Shown here: in pieces, positions 33,219-42,902 of the stretch
How positions within the stretch are numbered: the stretch's first letter is position 1
Layout of the letters: the number at the start of each line of letters is the position of its first letter
Assembly: GCF_023898315.1 (NCBI RefSeq)
Contig: NC_064619.1
Location: 301,296,150-301,360,149 of the forward strand
Source: Schistocerca nitens
Taxonomy: Eukaryota > Arthropoda > Insecta > Orthoptera > Acrididae
Direction: 5' to 3'
DNA: 64,000 nt
Notes under the pieces: generated by a model
What the model saw: the letters and a program-made list of their open reading frames with translations, nothing else
The model's database searches: none
What the model was told of the DNA's origin: nothing
Position numbers and translations under genes: made by a program

Positions 33219-33965
33219 TACTTCGTTAACAATCCGATTAGGTGCTGGGTTCGCATCCCTGTCACAAGCTTTATATGATTGCATTTCAATTTTAAACATG
33301 AGCATACCTTGTTCCTTGTGAATGACACCATATTAAACGTCGTTGGCGGTAGTTCCCAGGACGGTAAATGTTATGACAGGATTCCCAGTTCAGCACAAAC
33401 ATTTTCGTCATTTATTTTCAGGATCTGAATTGATAACTGATACTGGTGCAAACGTCTATACTTCATGTCTCCTTATGCCTAGCGATCCGGTCTCAGTAAA
33501 TCACAAACAAAGCTTAGCTTAGTTAGCAATGGCTATAGGTGCTGGGTTTGAATCCAGGTCCAGAACAACGGCATTGGTCATGTCATTTAAAGTTCAAATT
33601 TGTATACACGTAGCAGTTGATGTGTTACGAGAACAATGATATTACTGGTGATTCGCTGTTAATGTTGAGATTTCCTTAGAGTGCTTGTTGCCGTTAATCG
33701 AGTTTTTCTACTGGTTCGTCCAATATCCAGTTTCCAGAGCCACTCCCCATTGAGCGACCTGCAGCACGTGGATGGAAAACCTTTCAGAGAGCGAAAAACT
33801 TTTTTCCAATTGCTGTACAGCTTTGTAACTCCATATATTGTCTCAAGTATTTAATTTTGACTAAGGATTACTGTACGATATATGTAAAATAATCCGTTTT
33901 CTCAGAACTTTTGAATGTCACTTGTTGTAATTAAGGTTAGTTTATGAGTGTTATGGGGTGTCTCA
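33219..33965 (+). repeat. Box-B module array, right part of the target locus
   Basis: This continues the array interrupted at 18217: TACTTCGTTAACAATCCGAT then GCTGGGTTCGCATCCCTGTC. It is the complement of copy A from about 13226 down to 12480. Further box-B-like words lie near 33385 and 33545. Confidence 0.75.
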
Positions 33966-34238
33966 GCGCTAAGAACGTGTTTTCTAATATGTTTTGTATG
34001 ACGATATTAGTTGACGCTTAGACCGACTGCCATAAAGACCTTTGGTCTCTTAGTACTCTCTTGCGGTACCCATTGTGTGTAGCCAACGACTGTACCGTAC
34101 GGGGTTTTGGTGTTTAGAGGACCTGCAACACAGCTACGATATGTTGGTTGTATTCGGCAGTGACCCACTTTTTGTGCTGTCAAGTGTACATACTGCCGAA
34201 TTCACAGGGTACACCATACACGCCGGACACTTGAAGAA

Positions 34239-34470
34239 CAATATCGTCTTTAACAGGGGGGCAACATGTCTCGTATCGACTTAGGCGCGCGTGCCACATT
34301 GGGTCTATCTGATTGGCTACTGATGATGTCATCGTGCCTGTATAAGCGAGAAACCGTAGCAGCCCCGGCAGTCAGTGAACTCCTGACGACGATGGCGGAG
34401 ATGGTCATCGAAAGCTCGAGGATTTTATTCGAATTGACGCGGCTTGAAAACCGAGAACGTTTTATTCATG
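34239..34470 (+). mobile_element. Penelope-like element terminal region
   Basis: It matches the complement of 11660-11880 closely (GATTGGCTACTGATGATGTC, ATGGCGGAGATGGTCATCGA, GAAAACCGAGAACGTTTTAT). No PLE coding sequence adjoins it, so this is a stand-alone terminal (pLTR-like) piece. Confidence 0.75.
34383..34414 (+). ncRNA. Hammerhead-like ribozyme motif in PLE
   Basis: CTGACGA matches the CUGANGA core. It is followed by CGATG...CATCG, a perfect five-base arm, then AAAG. Compared with a standard hammerhead, either one base is inserted before stem II or the first G of GAAA is within the stem. Hammerheads are established features of PLE terminal regions. Activity is doubtful. Confidence 0.45.
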
Positions 34471-34555
34471 TATGCCGTCGCGAAAGACTCCGAGGACACA
34501 AGACATATAAGGGCAGCCAAATGAAAACGAAATAGACGAAAACAAGGAAGTAAAC

Positions 34556-34850
34556 TGTTTATTGTATCAAAAGTAATCTCCATGGCTGTAATACATTGAT
34601 CCCATTGTCAGACAAGGAGGTCATTGCCTTTGTGAAAAAACGTTAGCAGTTGCCTACGGAACCTTAATTGTAGTCAGGCGTGCACCAGTACGTCCGAAGT
34701 AAATCTACCGCCACGAATGTCTTTCTTGAGGGCTCCAAAAGTATGGAAATCGTATGGGGAGAGATCGGGACTGTTTGGAAGATGTGTAAGGACTTCTCAG
34801 CGAAGCTTTTGCAGCGTGGTAGAAACAACCTTGGCAACATGTGGGCGCGC
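34556..34850 (-). pseudogene. Mariner transposase C-terminal fragment
   Basis: The minus-strand translation shows AHVAKVVSTTLQKLR, a stop, SPDLSPYDFHTFGALKKDIR (third catalytic Asp region of DD34D mariners), then TFFHKGND and QWDQCITAMEITF at the C-terminus near 34560. Several stops are present. Its N-terminal edge meets the next fragment at the palindromic GGGCGCGCCC (34843-34852). Confidence 0.75.
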
Positions 34851-34852
34851 CC

Positions 34853-34995
34853 ATGAAGAAGTGCATGCCTGGGTTGAGTCATGGCACCATAGGCAACCGG
34901 AAACAAATTTCCATGGACGCATTGATCGTTTTGTTTCAGAGAGGGTTAAATGTATTAGCAGTTATGGTGATTACTTTTGCGATAATAAATTTTTC
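34853..34995 (+). pseudogene. Second mariner C-terminal fragment, divergent
   Basis: The plus-strand translation EEVHAWVESWHHRQPETNF...RIDRFVSERVKCIS is the last ~45 residues of the same mariner type, pointing away from the fragment to its left. The PDLSPxDF part is missing here, so the pair is an asymmetric inverted join. Confidence 0.7.
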
Positions 34996-35029
34996 CATGT
35001 CTCTTTCTCATTTGACTGCCCCTTACACA

Positions 35030-36290
35030 TTGCATTCGTAGATAAAGAGAAAGACTTCGATAATGTAAACTGGAAGCAGCTCTTTCAGATCTGAAGAACG
35101 TGGGATTGGACTGGAAGGACAGAAGACTCATTTTACCCTTGTACAAAGGTCAAAGCATGGAGATGGACGTCACCTGAAATGTGAAGACAGCGTCCATTAG
35201 AAGAAGAGTGAGAAATGTTTTCGAAGTATCGCCGAGAAGGCTGTATCCAAATTTAAGCATACAACCAAAGGCACCAAAATCAACGGACAAGAAATTCACT
35301 GTGTAATGTTTGAAGATGACATTGCATTAATGCTAATTCGGAGAAGCAACTAAGTAAAATTCTGCAAGTTGGATCATCAACATTAAAGTAAGCAAAATTG
35401 AAAATGAACACTTCGGAAAACATTAATTATTGTCAAACCATCCAATGAAGAAACACAAGCAAACAGCAAGACAGATGATAAAAACATACAATAACGATTT
35501 CAGTTCTGCTACTTGGGAAGTAGTGTCACTCATGACAATAGCTGCACATCGGAAATCGGAAAAAGAATTGCTCTCACTAAGCAGGCCTCCAGCAACAACA
35601 AACAACTTCTGACAAGCAGAAGTGTAAGTATTAAAAGTAAGAAACAATTCATCAAAACATTTCTCTGGAGTGCTTTATTATATGGCATGAAACGTGGTTC
35701 AAATGGCTCTGAGCACTATGGGACTCAACTGCTGTGGTCATAAGTCCCCTAGAACTTAGAACTACTTAAACCTAACTAACCTAAGGACAGCACACAACAC
35801 CCAGCCATCACGAGGCAGAGAAAATCCCTGACCCCGCCGGGAATCGAACCCGGGAACCCGGGCGTGGGAAGCGAGAACGCTACCGCACGACCACGAGATG
35901 CGGGCCATGAAACGTGGGTCCCAAAGAACCGAATATACAACTCCTGGAAGCACTGGATAATGAGGATGTGGAGAAGACTGATGAGCATAAGCTAGTAAGA
36001 TATAAAGTCCAACGAGAGGGTCCTCAATGAAGTAGATAAAACAAGGGAGGTGATCACCAACATAGAGAAGAGTAAAACACAATTCACTGGTGACACAATA
36101 CTTCATAACAAATTCTTGACCACCAGAATGGAAGGCATGGTCTTAGGGAATAGAGGAAGAGGAAGACTGCAGAGGAATCACCTGAATTCTTTGATGAATG
36201 GATCTAAATTCAAACTGTACGCTGTCTTGAAACGCTCAGCAGAGGAGAGATAAATATGGCTGTAGCGCCAAGACCTTGCCTTCAGAAGAT
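35030..36290 (+). mobile_element. RTE-like LINE 3' half, SINE-interrupted
   Basis: The plus strand gives FVDKEKDFDNVNW (RT motif with catalytic-region Asp), LDWKDRRLILPLYKGQ, then decayed RT. Near 35670 and after the SINE it gives ALLYGMK...HETWVPKN, matching the conserved LYGCETW...EAFEMWCWRR region. The end, LHNKFLTTRMEGMVLGNRGRGR (about 36100-36165), resembles the C-terminus of RTE-type elements. Stops and frameshifts throughout. 5' truncated at the mariner fragment. Confidence 0.75.
35698..35905 (-). repeat. SINE with Gly-tRNA-like head and main tail
   Basis: Flanked by CATGAAACGTGG (35686-35697 and 35906-35917). The tail is the main family tail, but the head is different. On the minus strand it has CTCGTGGTCGTGCGGTAGCG, an anticodon-loop-like TTCCCACG, and the T-arm CCGGGTTCGATTCCCGG. 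The head resembles a Gly(CCC) tRNA, with an extra ~55-bp spacer before the tail. A chimeric SINE. Confidence 0.92.
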
Positions 36291-36545
36291 GATGATGGTG
36301 ATCATCGGTGCCCGCAGAAAATTTTCCAGTTTGCCAACTTTTATACAACTGGTTCGGTGACTTTGAAAACGTGTCGTACCACAAGTACTAAATTTGACAA
36401 GAAGTTTAATTAAAGTATTGTATGTCATACGACTGATAGTTTCAAATTGGTAATATTTTTTGAACGGAGATTACTTTGATACACAAAAGGTATGCATACT
36501 TCGTTAATACCTGCAATTTTTCGTGTCGTCAGTACGAATATAGGT

Positions 36546-38666
36546 TCACCTTTTCGATTTAACGGTATGAAACTACACGCCACTTATGATTAAATTCAGC
36601 CCATCTAACGAGATAGAAAATGCACTGGGAAATATACACAAATGGGAATTTTATTTATACAGGATGGTCCATTGATCGTGACCGGGCCAAATATCTCACG
36701 AAATAAGCATCAAACGAAAAACTACAAAGAACGAAACTCGTCTAGCTTGAAGGGGTAAACCAGATGGCGCTATGGTTGGCCCGCTAGATGGCGCTGCCAT
36801 AGGTCAAACGGATATCAACTGGGTTTTTTTGAAATAGGAACCCCCATTTTTATTACATATTCGTGTAGTACGTAAGGAAATATGAAAGTTTTAGTTGGAC
36901 CACTTTTTTCGCTTTGTGATAGATGGCGCTGTAATAGTCACAAACATATGGCTCACAATTTTATACTAACAGTTGGTAACACGTAGGTTTTTTAAATTAA
37001 AATACAACACGTAGGTACGTTTGAACATTTTATTTCAGTTGCTCCAATGTGATACATATGCCTTTGTGAACGTATAATTTCTGAGAATACATGCTGTTAC
37101 AGCGTGATTACCTGTAAATACCATGTTAATGCAATAAATGCTCAAAATGATGTCCGTCAACCTGAATGCATTTGGCAATACGTGTAACGACATTCCGCTC
37201 AACAGCGGGTAGTTCGCCTTCCGTAATGTTCGCACATGCATTGACAATGCTCTGACGCATGTTTTCAGGTGTTGTCGGTGGATGACGATAGTAAATATCC
37301 TTCAACTTTCCCCACAGAAAGAAATCCGGGGACGTCAGATCCGGTGAACGTGCGGGCCATGGTATGGTGCTTCGACGACCAATCCATCTGTCATGAAATA
37401 TGCTATTCAGTACCGCTTCAACCGCACGCGAGCTATGTGCCGGACATCCATCATGTTGGAAGTACATCGCCATTCTGTCATGCAGTGAAACGTCTTGTAG
37501 TAACATAGGTAGAACATTACCTAGGAAATCAGCATACATTGCACCGTTTAGATTGCCATCGATAAAATGGTGCCAGTTATCCTTCCTCCCATAATGCCGC
37601 ACCGTACATTAATCCGCCAAGGTCGTTGATGTTCCACTTGTCGCAGCCATCGTGGATTTTCCGTTGACCAATAGTGCATATTATGCCGGTTTACGTTACC
37701 GCTTTTGGTGAATGACGCTTCTTCGCTAAATACAACGCGTGCAAAAAATCTGCCATCGTCCCGTAATTTCTCTTGTGTCCAGTCGCAGAACTGTACACGA
37801 CATTCAAAGTCGACCCCATGCAGTACCTGATGCATAGAAATATGGTACGGGTGCAATCAATATTGATGTAGCATTCTCAACACCGACGTTTTTGAGATTC
37901 CCGATTCTCGCGCAATTTATCTGCTACTGATGTACGGATTAGCCACGACAGCAGCTAAAACATCTGCTTGGGCATCATCATTTGTTGCAGGTCGTGGTTG
38001 ACATTTCACATATGGCTGAACACTTCCTGTTTCCTTAAATAACGTAACTATCCGGACGGTCCGGACACTTGGATGATGCCGTCCAGGATACCGAGCAGCA
38101 TACATAGCATACGCCCGTTGGGCATTTTGATCACAATAGCCATACATCAACGCGATCGACCTTTTCCGCAATTGGTAAACGGTCCATTTTAACACGGGTA
38201 ATGTATCACGAAGCAAATACCGTCCGCAATGGTGGAATGTAACGTGATACCACGTACTTATACGTTTGTGACTATTACAGCGCCATCTATCACAAAGCAA
38301 AAAAAAGTGGTCCAACTAAAACATTCATATTTGTTTACGTACTACACGAATATGTAATAGATATGGGGGTTCCTATTTTAAAAAAACGCAGTTGATATCC
38401 GTTTGACCTATAGCAGCGCCATCTAGCGGGCCAACCATAGCGCCATCTGGTTTACCCCTTCAAGCTAGACGAGTTTCGTTCTTTGTAGTTTTTTCGTTTG
38501 ATGCTTATTTCGTGAGATATTTGGCCCGGTCACGATCAATGGACCATCCTGTATAAATAAAATTCCCATTTGTGTATATTTCCCACAGCATTTTCTATCT
38601 CGTTAGATGGGCTGAATTTAATCATAAGTGGCGTGTAGTTTCATACCGTTAAATCGAAAAGGTGAA
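36546..38666 (-). mobile_element. DD41D-type mariner with ~400-bp inverted repeats
   Basis: The arms pair from 36546 to about 36945 with about 38266 to 38666. A conventional mariner end, TATACAGGATGGTCCATTGA, lies inside at 36657 and in complement at 38534-38555. Homology between the arms continues another ~110 bp outward without a break (CACCTTTTCGATTTAACGGT at 36548 against its complement at 38645-38664). The interior has a broken transposase gene on the minus strand. The block is either one element with long terminal repeats or a mariner inserted at the centre of a palindromic MITE. Confidence 0.85.
37126..38240 (-). pseudogene. DD41D (rosa-like) mariner transposase
   Basis: Order on the minus strand: N-terminal GYCDQNAQRAYAMYAARYPG with HPSVRTV (helix-turn-helix region of this group), a stop at about 37918, then INCARIGNLKNVGVENATS in an open frame. 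The frame then moves to VVFSEEASFTKSG and HYWSTENPRW. Another frameshift follows near 37585, after which come the block NLNGAMYADFLGNVLPML, the second catalytic Asp in YFQHDGCPAHSS and the third in SPDLTSPDFFLWG. Those two Asp are 41 residues apart by my count. The first catalytic position reads Glu (FSEE) where the family has FSDE. With a stop, two frameshifts and that substitution, it cannot be functional. Confidence 0.85.
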
Positions 38667-38667
38667 T

Positions 38668-39318
38668 ACTGAAAGTGTTGGAGTTAAAAAAGGTTTGTGC
38701 CAGATGGGTTCCCAGGATGCTGACAGTGGCTCACAAACAAACAAGAAAACCGGTATGCAGCGAACTTTTGGAACAGTACGAGAATGGTGGAGATGAATTC
38801 CTTGGAAGAATTGTGACAGGTGATGAAACATGGCTCCATCATTTTTCATCAGAGACGAAGAGGCCATCAATGGAGTGGCATCATGCAAATTTACCCAAGA
38901 AAAAAAAATTCAAAACCACACCTTCTGCTGGAAAAGTTATGGCTCCGGTGTTTTTCGATTCCGAAGGACTCTTGCTTGTGGACATCATGCCAAGTAGAAC
39001 CACCATAAATTCTGATGCATATGTGACGACACTGAAGAAACTTCAAGCCGACTGAGTAGTGTTTGACCACACCGGCAAAAGCAGGATGTTTTGCTGTTGC
39101 ACGACAATGCACGGCCATATGTCAGTCAAAAAACCATTGGAGCGATCACAAAACTCGGATGGACAACACACTATCATCGCTTTGGGAAACTGAAAGACAC
39201 TCTCCGTGGAACAAAGTTTGAAGATGATGACTCTCTTGTGAACGCTGCCAAACAGTGGCTACAACAAGCTAGTCCAGAATTTTACCGTTCGGGTATACAG
39301 GCGCTGGTTCCGAGATAG
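38668..39318 (+). pseudogene. DD34D mariner transposase, third Asp deleted
   Basis: The plus strand gives KVCARWVPRMLT, ELLEQYENGGDEFLGRIVTG, DETWLHHF (first Asp), FKTTPSAGKVMAPVFFD and a stop near 39051. The next frame has LLHDNARPYVSQKT (second Asp) and GWTTHYHRFGKLKDTLRG. The expected ~20 residues with YSPDLAPSDYH are missing between GWTT and FGKLKD, so the third catalytic Asp is gone. The C-terminus FEDDDSLVNAAKQWL...QALVPR is present. It starts immediately after the palindromic element, and its N-terminal domain is absent. Confidence 0.85.
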
Positions 39319-39339
39319 CGTAAGGCAGTTGAGAGGGAT

Positions 39340-39995
39340 GGAAATTCCATAATGAGATTTTCACCCTGCAGCGGAGTGTGCGCTGATATGAAACTTCCTG
39401 GCAGATTAAAACTGTGTGCCGGACCGAGACTCGATCTCGGGACCTTTGCCTTTCGCGGGAAAGTGCTCTACCAACTGAGCTACCCCAGCACGACTCACGC
39501 CGCGTCCTCACAACATTACTTCTGCCACTACCTCGTCTCCTACCTTCCAAACTTTACAGAAGCTGTCCTGCGAACCTTGCAGAAATAGCACTGCTGAAAG
39601 AAAGGATATTTACTTCTGCCAGTACCTCGTCTCCTACCTTCCAAACTTAACAGAAGCTCTCCTGCGAACCTTGCAGAACTAGCACTCCTGAAAGAAAGGA
39701 TATTGCTGAGACATGGCTTAGCCACAGCCTGGGGGATGTTTCCAGAATGAGATTTTCACTCTGCAGCGGAGTGTGCGCTGATATGAAACTTCCTGGCAGA
39801 TTAAAACTGTGTGCCTGACCGAGACTCGAACTCGGGTCCTTTGCCTTTCGCATGCAAATGCTCCACAGTTTTAATCTGCCAGTAAGTTTCATATCAGCGC
39901 ACACTCCGCTGCAGAGTGAAAGTCTCATTCTGGAAACATCCCCCAGGCTGTGGCTAAGCCATGTCTGCGCAATATCCTTTCTTTCAGGAGTGCTG
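39340..39995. repeat. Composite tRNA-like repeat (second locus)
   Basis: Same family as 13854-14415: tRNA-like units in minus orientation near 39415-39490 and 39815-39860, the ~65-bp body in both orientations, and a partly duplicated middle (CGTCTCCTACCTTCCAAACT at 39533 and 39628). The unit at 39815 lacks its 5' half. Limits are approximate. Confidence 0.75.
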
Positions 39996-40002
39996 CGCCG
40001 GC

Positions 40003-40160
40003 ACGGCGGCTCAGCGTGTTCGGTCAGAGGGTTAGCAGCCCTCTGTAAAAAAAAAAAAAAACTGGGCTAATCGATCAACAACGAACTTAAACGAATGTCT
40101 TACGCCCCGAGCAGATGCAACGATCAAAAGCGAACAAAATAAGATTAAAAAAATGAAAAA
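40003..40160 (+). repeat. SINE family with GCTCAGCGTGTTCGG head, copy 1
   Basis: GCCGGCACGGCGGCTCAGCG TGTTCGGTCAGAGGG starts the unit. It contains an A run (40047-40061) and ends with A-rich ATTAAAAAAATGAAAAAA. It is homologous to the next entry and to 49147-49282. I remember it as a dispersed locust repeat. The head is tRNA-like but a box B is not obvious. Confidence 0.65.
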
Positions 40161-40171
40161 ACGTATGTTTG

Positions 40172-40327
40172 CCGGCACGGTAGCTCAGCGTGTTCGGTCA
40201 GAGAGCCGGTTGGCCTCTGTAATAAAAAACTGAGTGGAACGATCAACCACCGAACTTGAACAGGCTGTCTTGCGACGTCCGCAACGACCAAACACAACGA
40301 TTAATAACGAACAAAATGAAAAAAAAA
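40172..40327 (+). repeat. SINE family with GCTCAGCGTGTTCGG head, copy 2
   Basis: GCCGGCACGGTAGCTCAGCG at 40172 and the same body (CTCTGTAATAAAAAACTGAG), ending in AAAATGAAAAAAAAA at about 40327. It lies in direct tandem with copy 1. Confidence 0.65.
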
Positions 40328-40414
40328 GTTGGTAGAACACTTGCCCGCGAAAGGGAAAGGTCCCGAGTTCGAGTCTCGGTCCGGCACATAGTTTTAATCT
40401 GCCAGGAAGTTTCA
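40328..40414 (+). repeat. tRNA-like unit plus body fragment
   Basis: GTTGGTAGAACACTTGCCCG followed by the T-arm CCGAGTTCGAGTCTCGG and AGTTTTAATCTGCCAGGAAG. This is a 5'-truncated piece of the composite family found at 13854 and 39340. Confidence 0.8.
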
Positions 40415-40599
40415 GGATGGAAATTATGTGGAGAAATGAAAATATTGTTATCAAAGTATCTATCTACACACTGTAAAACTTTCAAACATATAGAATAGAA
40501 GTTGGCTTTTTTAAAAAAAATAGTGTGCATTTCTTTTGGAGTGACCCTCGTAAATGAAAAATGATTACCCCCCCTTGCGGACGCCTAAGTTGATGATTA

Positions 40600-41430
40600 A
40601 AGTGTTACAGATTCAAATGACAAAACTTCAGTGTCGACAGAACAGTGCGAAAGCACGGGGAAGCGGAGTGAAGCTCTGAACGCCAGCTGCGGAACTGGAA
40701 TCTGTGCAGGGAGGCCGAGCCGGCGGATGTGACCGGAGGCGGCGTGCAGCAGGCGCGTGCGTTCCCACACACAGTGCCGGCGCCCGGCGCCACCTCCGCG
40801 TCGATCCATCAGCCCCCGCTGGCCCGCCGGCTTCCCCTCCATTAGACACACTCGCATTAAAACCGGGGGTGCCAACCCCGCACTCAGCACCGCCGCCCGA
40901 GGGGGAAAATTTACGAATCGTTCCGTCCCCCCTCCCCCTTTTTTCCCAATTTTTTTTTTTCTCTTTCGGTCCTTTCTTCCCTCGCCCCCTTTTTGCATCT
41001 CCTACCCCGTCCTCTCTCCCTGTCCGCTTGCGCTCCGTTTCTTTCCCTTTCTTCACAGTGAAAATTCTTTAGAACGCTCGCGCCGGCAGGAAGAATCGCG
41101 GCCTCCGTACGACGCCCCTCGCAATCACGCCGACGCCGCCCCCGCAGCAGCAGCAGTGGTCCGCCGCTCCCGCGTAATGACAAATTAGCGCCTCGCTCTG
41201 CATGCGCTGGCCGCGTGCGCGCGCTCGCTCGGTCTGTGTTCGGTGACTGACGTCCTGAAAGCGACTTGCTAGGGCTGAGGGGAGGGGGTTGCGAGGGTTG
41301 CTAGCGTGGCCAGAGACCGTGGAGCTGCGAGGGCGCGCACCCCCACCGACCGTGGACGCGGATACGGGAAATCTCCGCAGCCCCCCGCACTGTGCCACTT
41401 CGCGTTGCCGCTTGCCAGCGTCATCGGTAC
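40600..41430. promoter_or_regulatory. GC/CpG-rich island, possible regulatory element
   Basis: About 800 bp of markedly higher GC and CpG density than the AT-rich flanks. Features seen: purine and pyrimidine runs at 40920-41060, CAG repeats near 41145-41155, an alternating GC/CG-rich stretch near 41210-41230, and homeodomain-type words close together (CATTAAAACC at 40854 and TAATGACAAATTAG at 41176-41189). Open frames of 90-140 codons exist in several registers on both strands, as expected from GC content alone. None has a motif. It could be a promoter, an enhancer or a non-coding first exon. An unrecognised repeat is the alternative. Confidence 0.35.
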
Positions 41431-41549
41431 AGAACTAATAGCAAATCACACCCAGCATTTTCGGCTTCTCTTCGACTGAGAGCTGCATTGCGTCTAATAT
41501 CAAATAAAGACGCGTTCGAATAACTGTTTCTTCAATATCTTTATAAACC

Positions 41550-41691
41550 TTGTAAGTAGGCTGTTTAGGTTTTTATGTTGGTAACGCCATGTAGAGCTAT
41601 ATATGAAAATCACTGACTGTGCTGTGAGCAGTCTGTGGCTGGTTTGCATTGTTGGAATTTGCTGTTGTAGTGTTGGGCAGTTAGCTGTTAA
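41550..41691 (+). mobile_element. LTR-like repeat, left part
   Basis: TGTAAGTAGGCTGTTTAGGT...GGGCAGTTAGCTGTTAA resembles an LTR-type repeat I remember as abundant in locusts. It breaks at TTAA (41688-41691), where the piggyBac element starts. The continuation is found at 45830. Confidence 0.55.
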
Positions 41692-41767
41692 CCCTAGGAC
41701 ACCCAAGCCTTTTTTTCTAACTTGGATGCCTAAGAGGGGGAGGGGGGGGAGGGGTTCGGCGAGCCCA

Positions 41768-42862
41768 CAGGTATTAAATCTACATGACTACTCTGCAATT
41801 CACATTTAAGTGCTTGGCAGAGGGTTCATCGAACCACAATCATACTATCTCTCTACCATTCCACTCCCGAACAGCGCGCGGGAAAAACGAACACCTAAAC
41901 CTTTCTGTTTGAGCTCTGATTTCTCTAATTTTATTTTGATGATCATTCCTACCTATGTAGGTTGGGCTCAACAAAATATTTTCGCATTCGGAAGAGAAAG
42001 TTGGTAACTGAAATTTCGTAAGTAGATCTCGCCGCGACGAAAAATGTCTTTGCCTTAATGACTTCCATCCAAAATCGCGTATCATATCTGCCACACTCTC
42101 TCCCCTATTACGTGATAATACAAAACGAGCTGCCCTTTTTTGCACCCTTTCGATGTCCTCCGTCAATCCCACCTGGTAAGGATCCCACACCACCCAGCAA
42201 TATTCTAACAGAGGACGAACGACTGTAGTGTAAGCTGTCTCTTTAGTGGACTTGTTGCATCTTCTAAGTGTCCTGCCAATGAAACGCAACCTTTGGCTCG
42301 CCTTCCCCACAATATTATCTATGTGGTCTTTCCAACTGAAGTTGTTCGTAATTTTAACACCCAGGTACTTAGCTGAATTGACGGCCTTGAGAATTGTACT
42401 ATTTATCGAGTAATCGAATTCCAACGGATTTCTTTTGGAACTCATGTGGATCACCTCACACTTCTCGTTATTTAGCGTCAACTGCCACCTGCCACACCAT
42501 ACAGCAATCTTTTCTAAATCGCTTTGCAACTGATACTGGTCTTCGGATGACCTTACTAGACGGTAAATTACAGCATCATCTGCGAACAACCTAAGAGAAC
42601 TGCTCAGATTGTCACCCAGGTCATTTATATAGATCAGGAACAGCAGAGGTCCCAGGACGCTTCCCTGGGGAACACCTGATATCACTTCAGTTTTACTCGA
42701 TGATTTGCCGTCTATTACTACGAACTGCGACCTTCCTGACAGGAAATCACGAATCCAGTCGCACAACTGAGACGATATCCCATAGGCCCGCAGCTTGATT
42801 AGAAGTCGCTTGTGAGGAACGGTGTCAAAAGCTTTCCGGAAATCTATAAAATAAGTTTACTG
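41768..42862 (-). mobile_element. CR1-like LINE with long intact C-terminal frame
   Basis: Open without a stop from about 42857 to 41840 on the minus strand. It starts in IDFRKAFDTVPHKRLL (just upstream of the first Met at 42766) and continues through WIRDFLSGRSQFV, ISGVPQGSVLGPLLF, RLFADDAVIY (catalytic), LQSDLEKIAVWCGRW, AKYLGVKITN, VVRPLLEYCWVVWDPYQVG, QKRAARFVLS and ENILLSPTYIGRNDHQNKI. The 3' tail at 41768-41790 is the complement of a GTAGAT-type end. It is a young, 5'-truncated insertion inside the piggyBac. The absence of stops contrasts with most LINE pieces here. Confidence 0.9.
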
Positions 42863-42902
42863 ACGAAAAATTGCAACTTTCAAAATGGCTTACGTATTTT
42901 AA

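Noticed and set aside
13559..34065. Similarity of 13559-13650 to 33971-34065 as terminal repeats of the module array
   Set aside because: The match is only moderate by eye, and no equivalent was found at the other array copies, so it is not claimed.
40704..41188. 120-143 codon ORFs in the GC-rich island
   Set aside because: Open frames occur in several overlapping registers on both strands with Pro/Arg/Ser-rich low-complexity translation, as expected from base composition.
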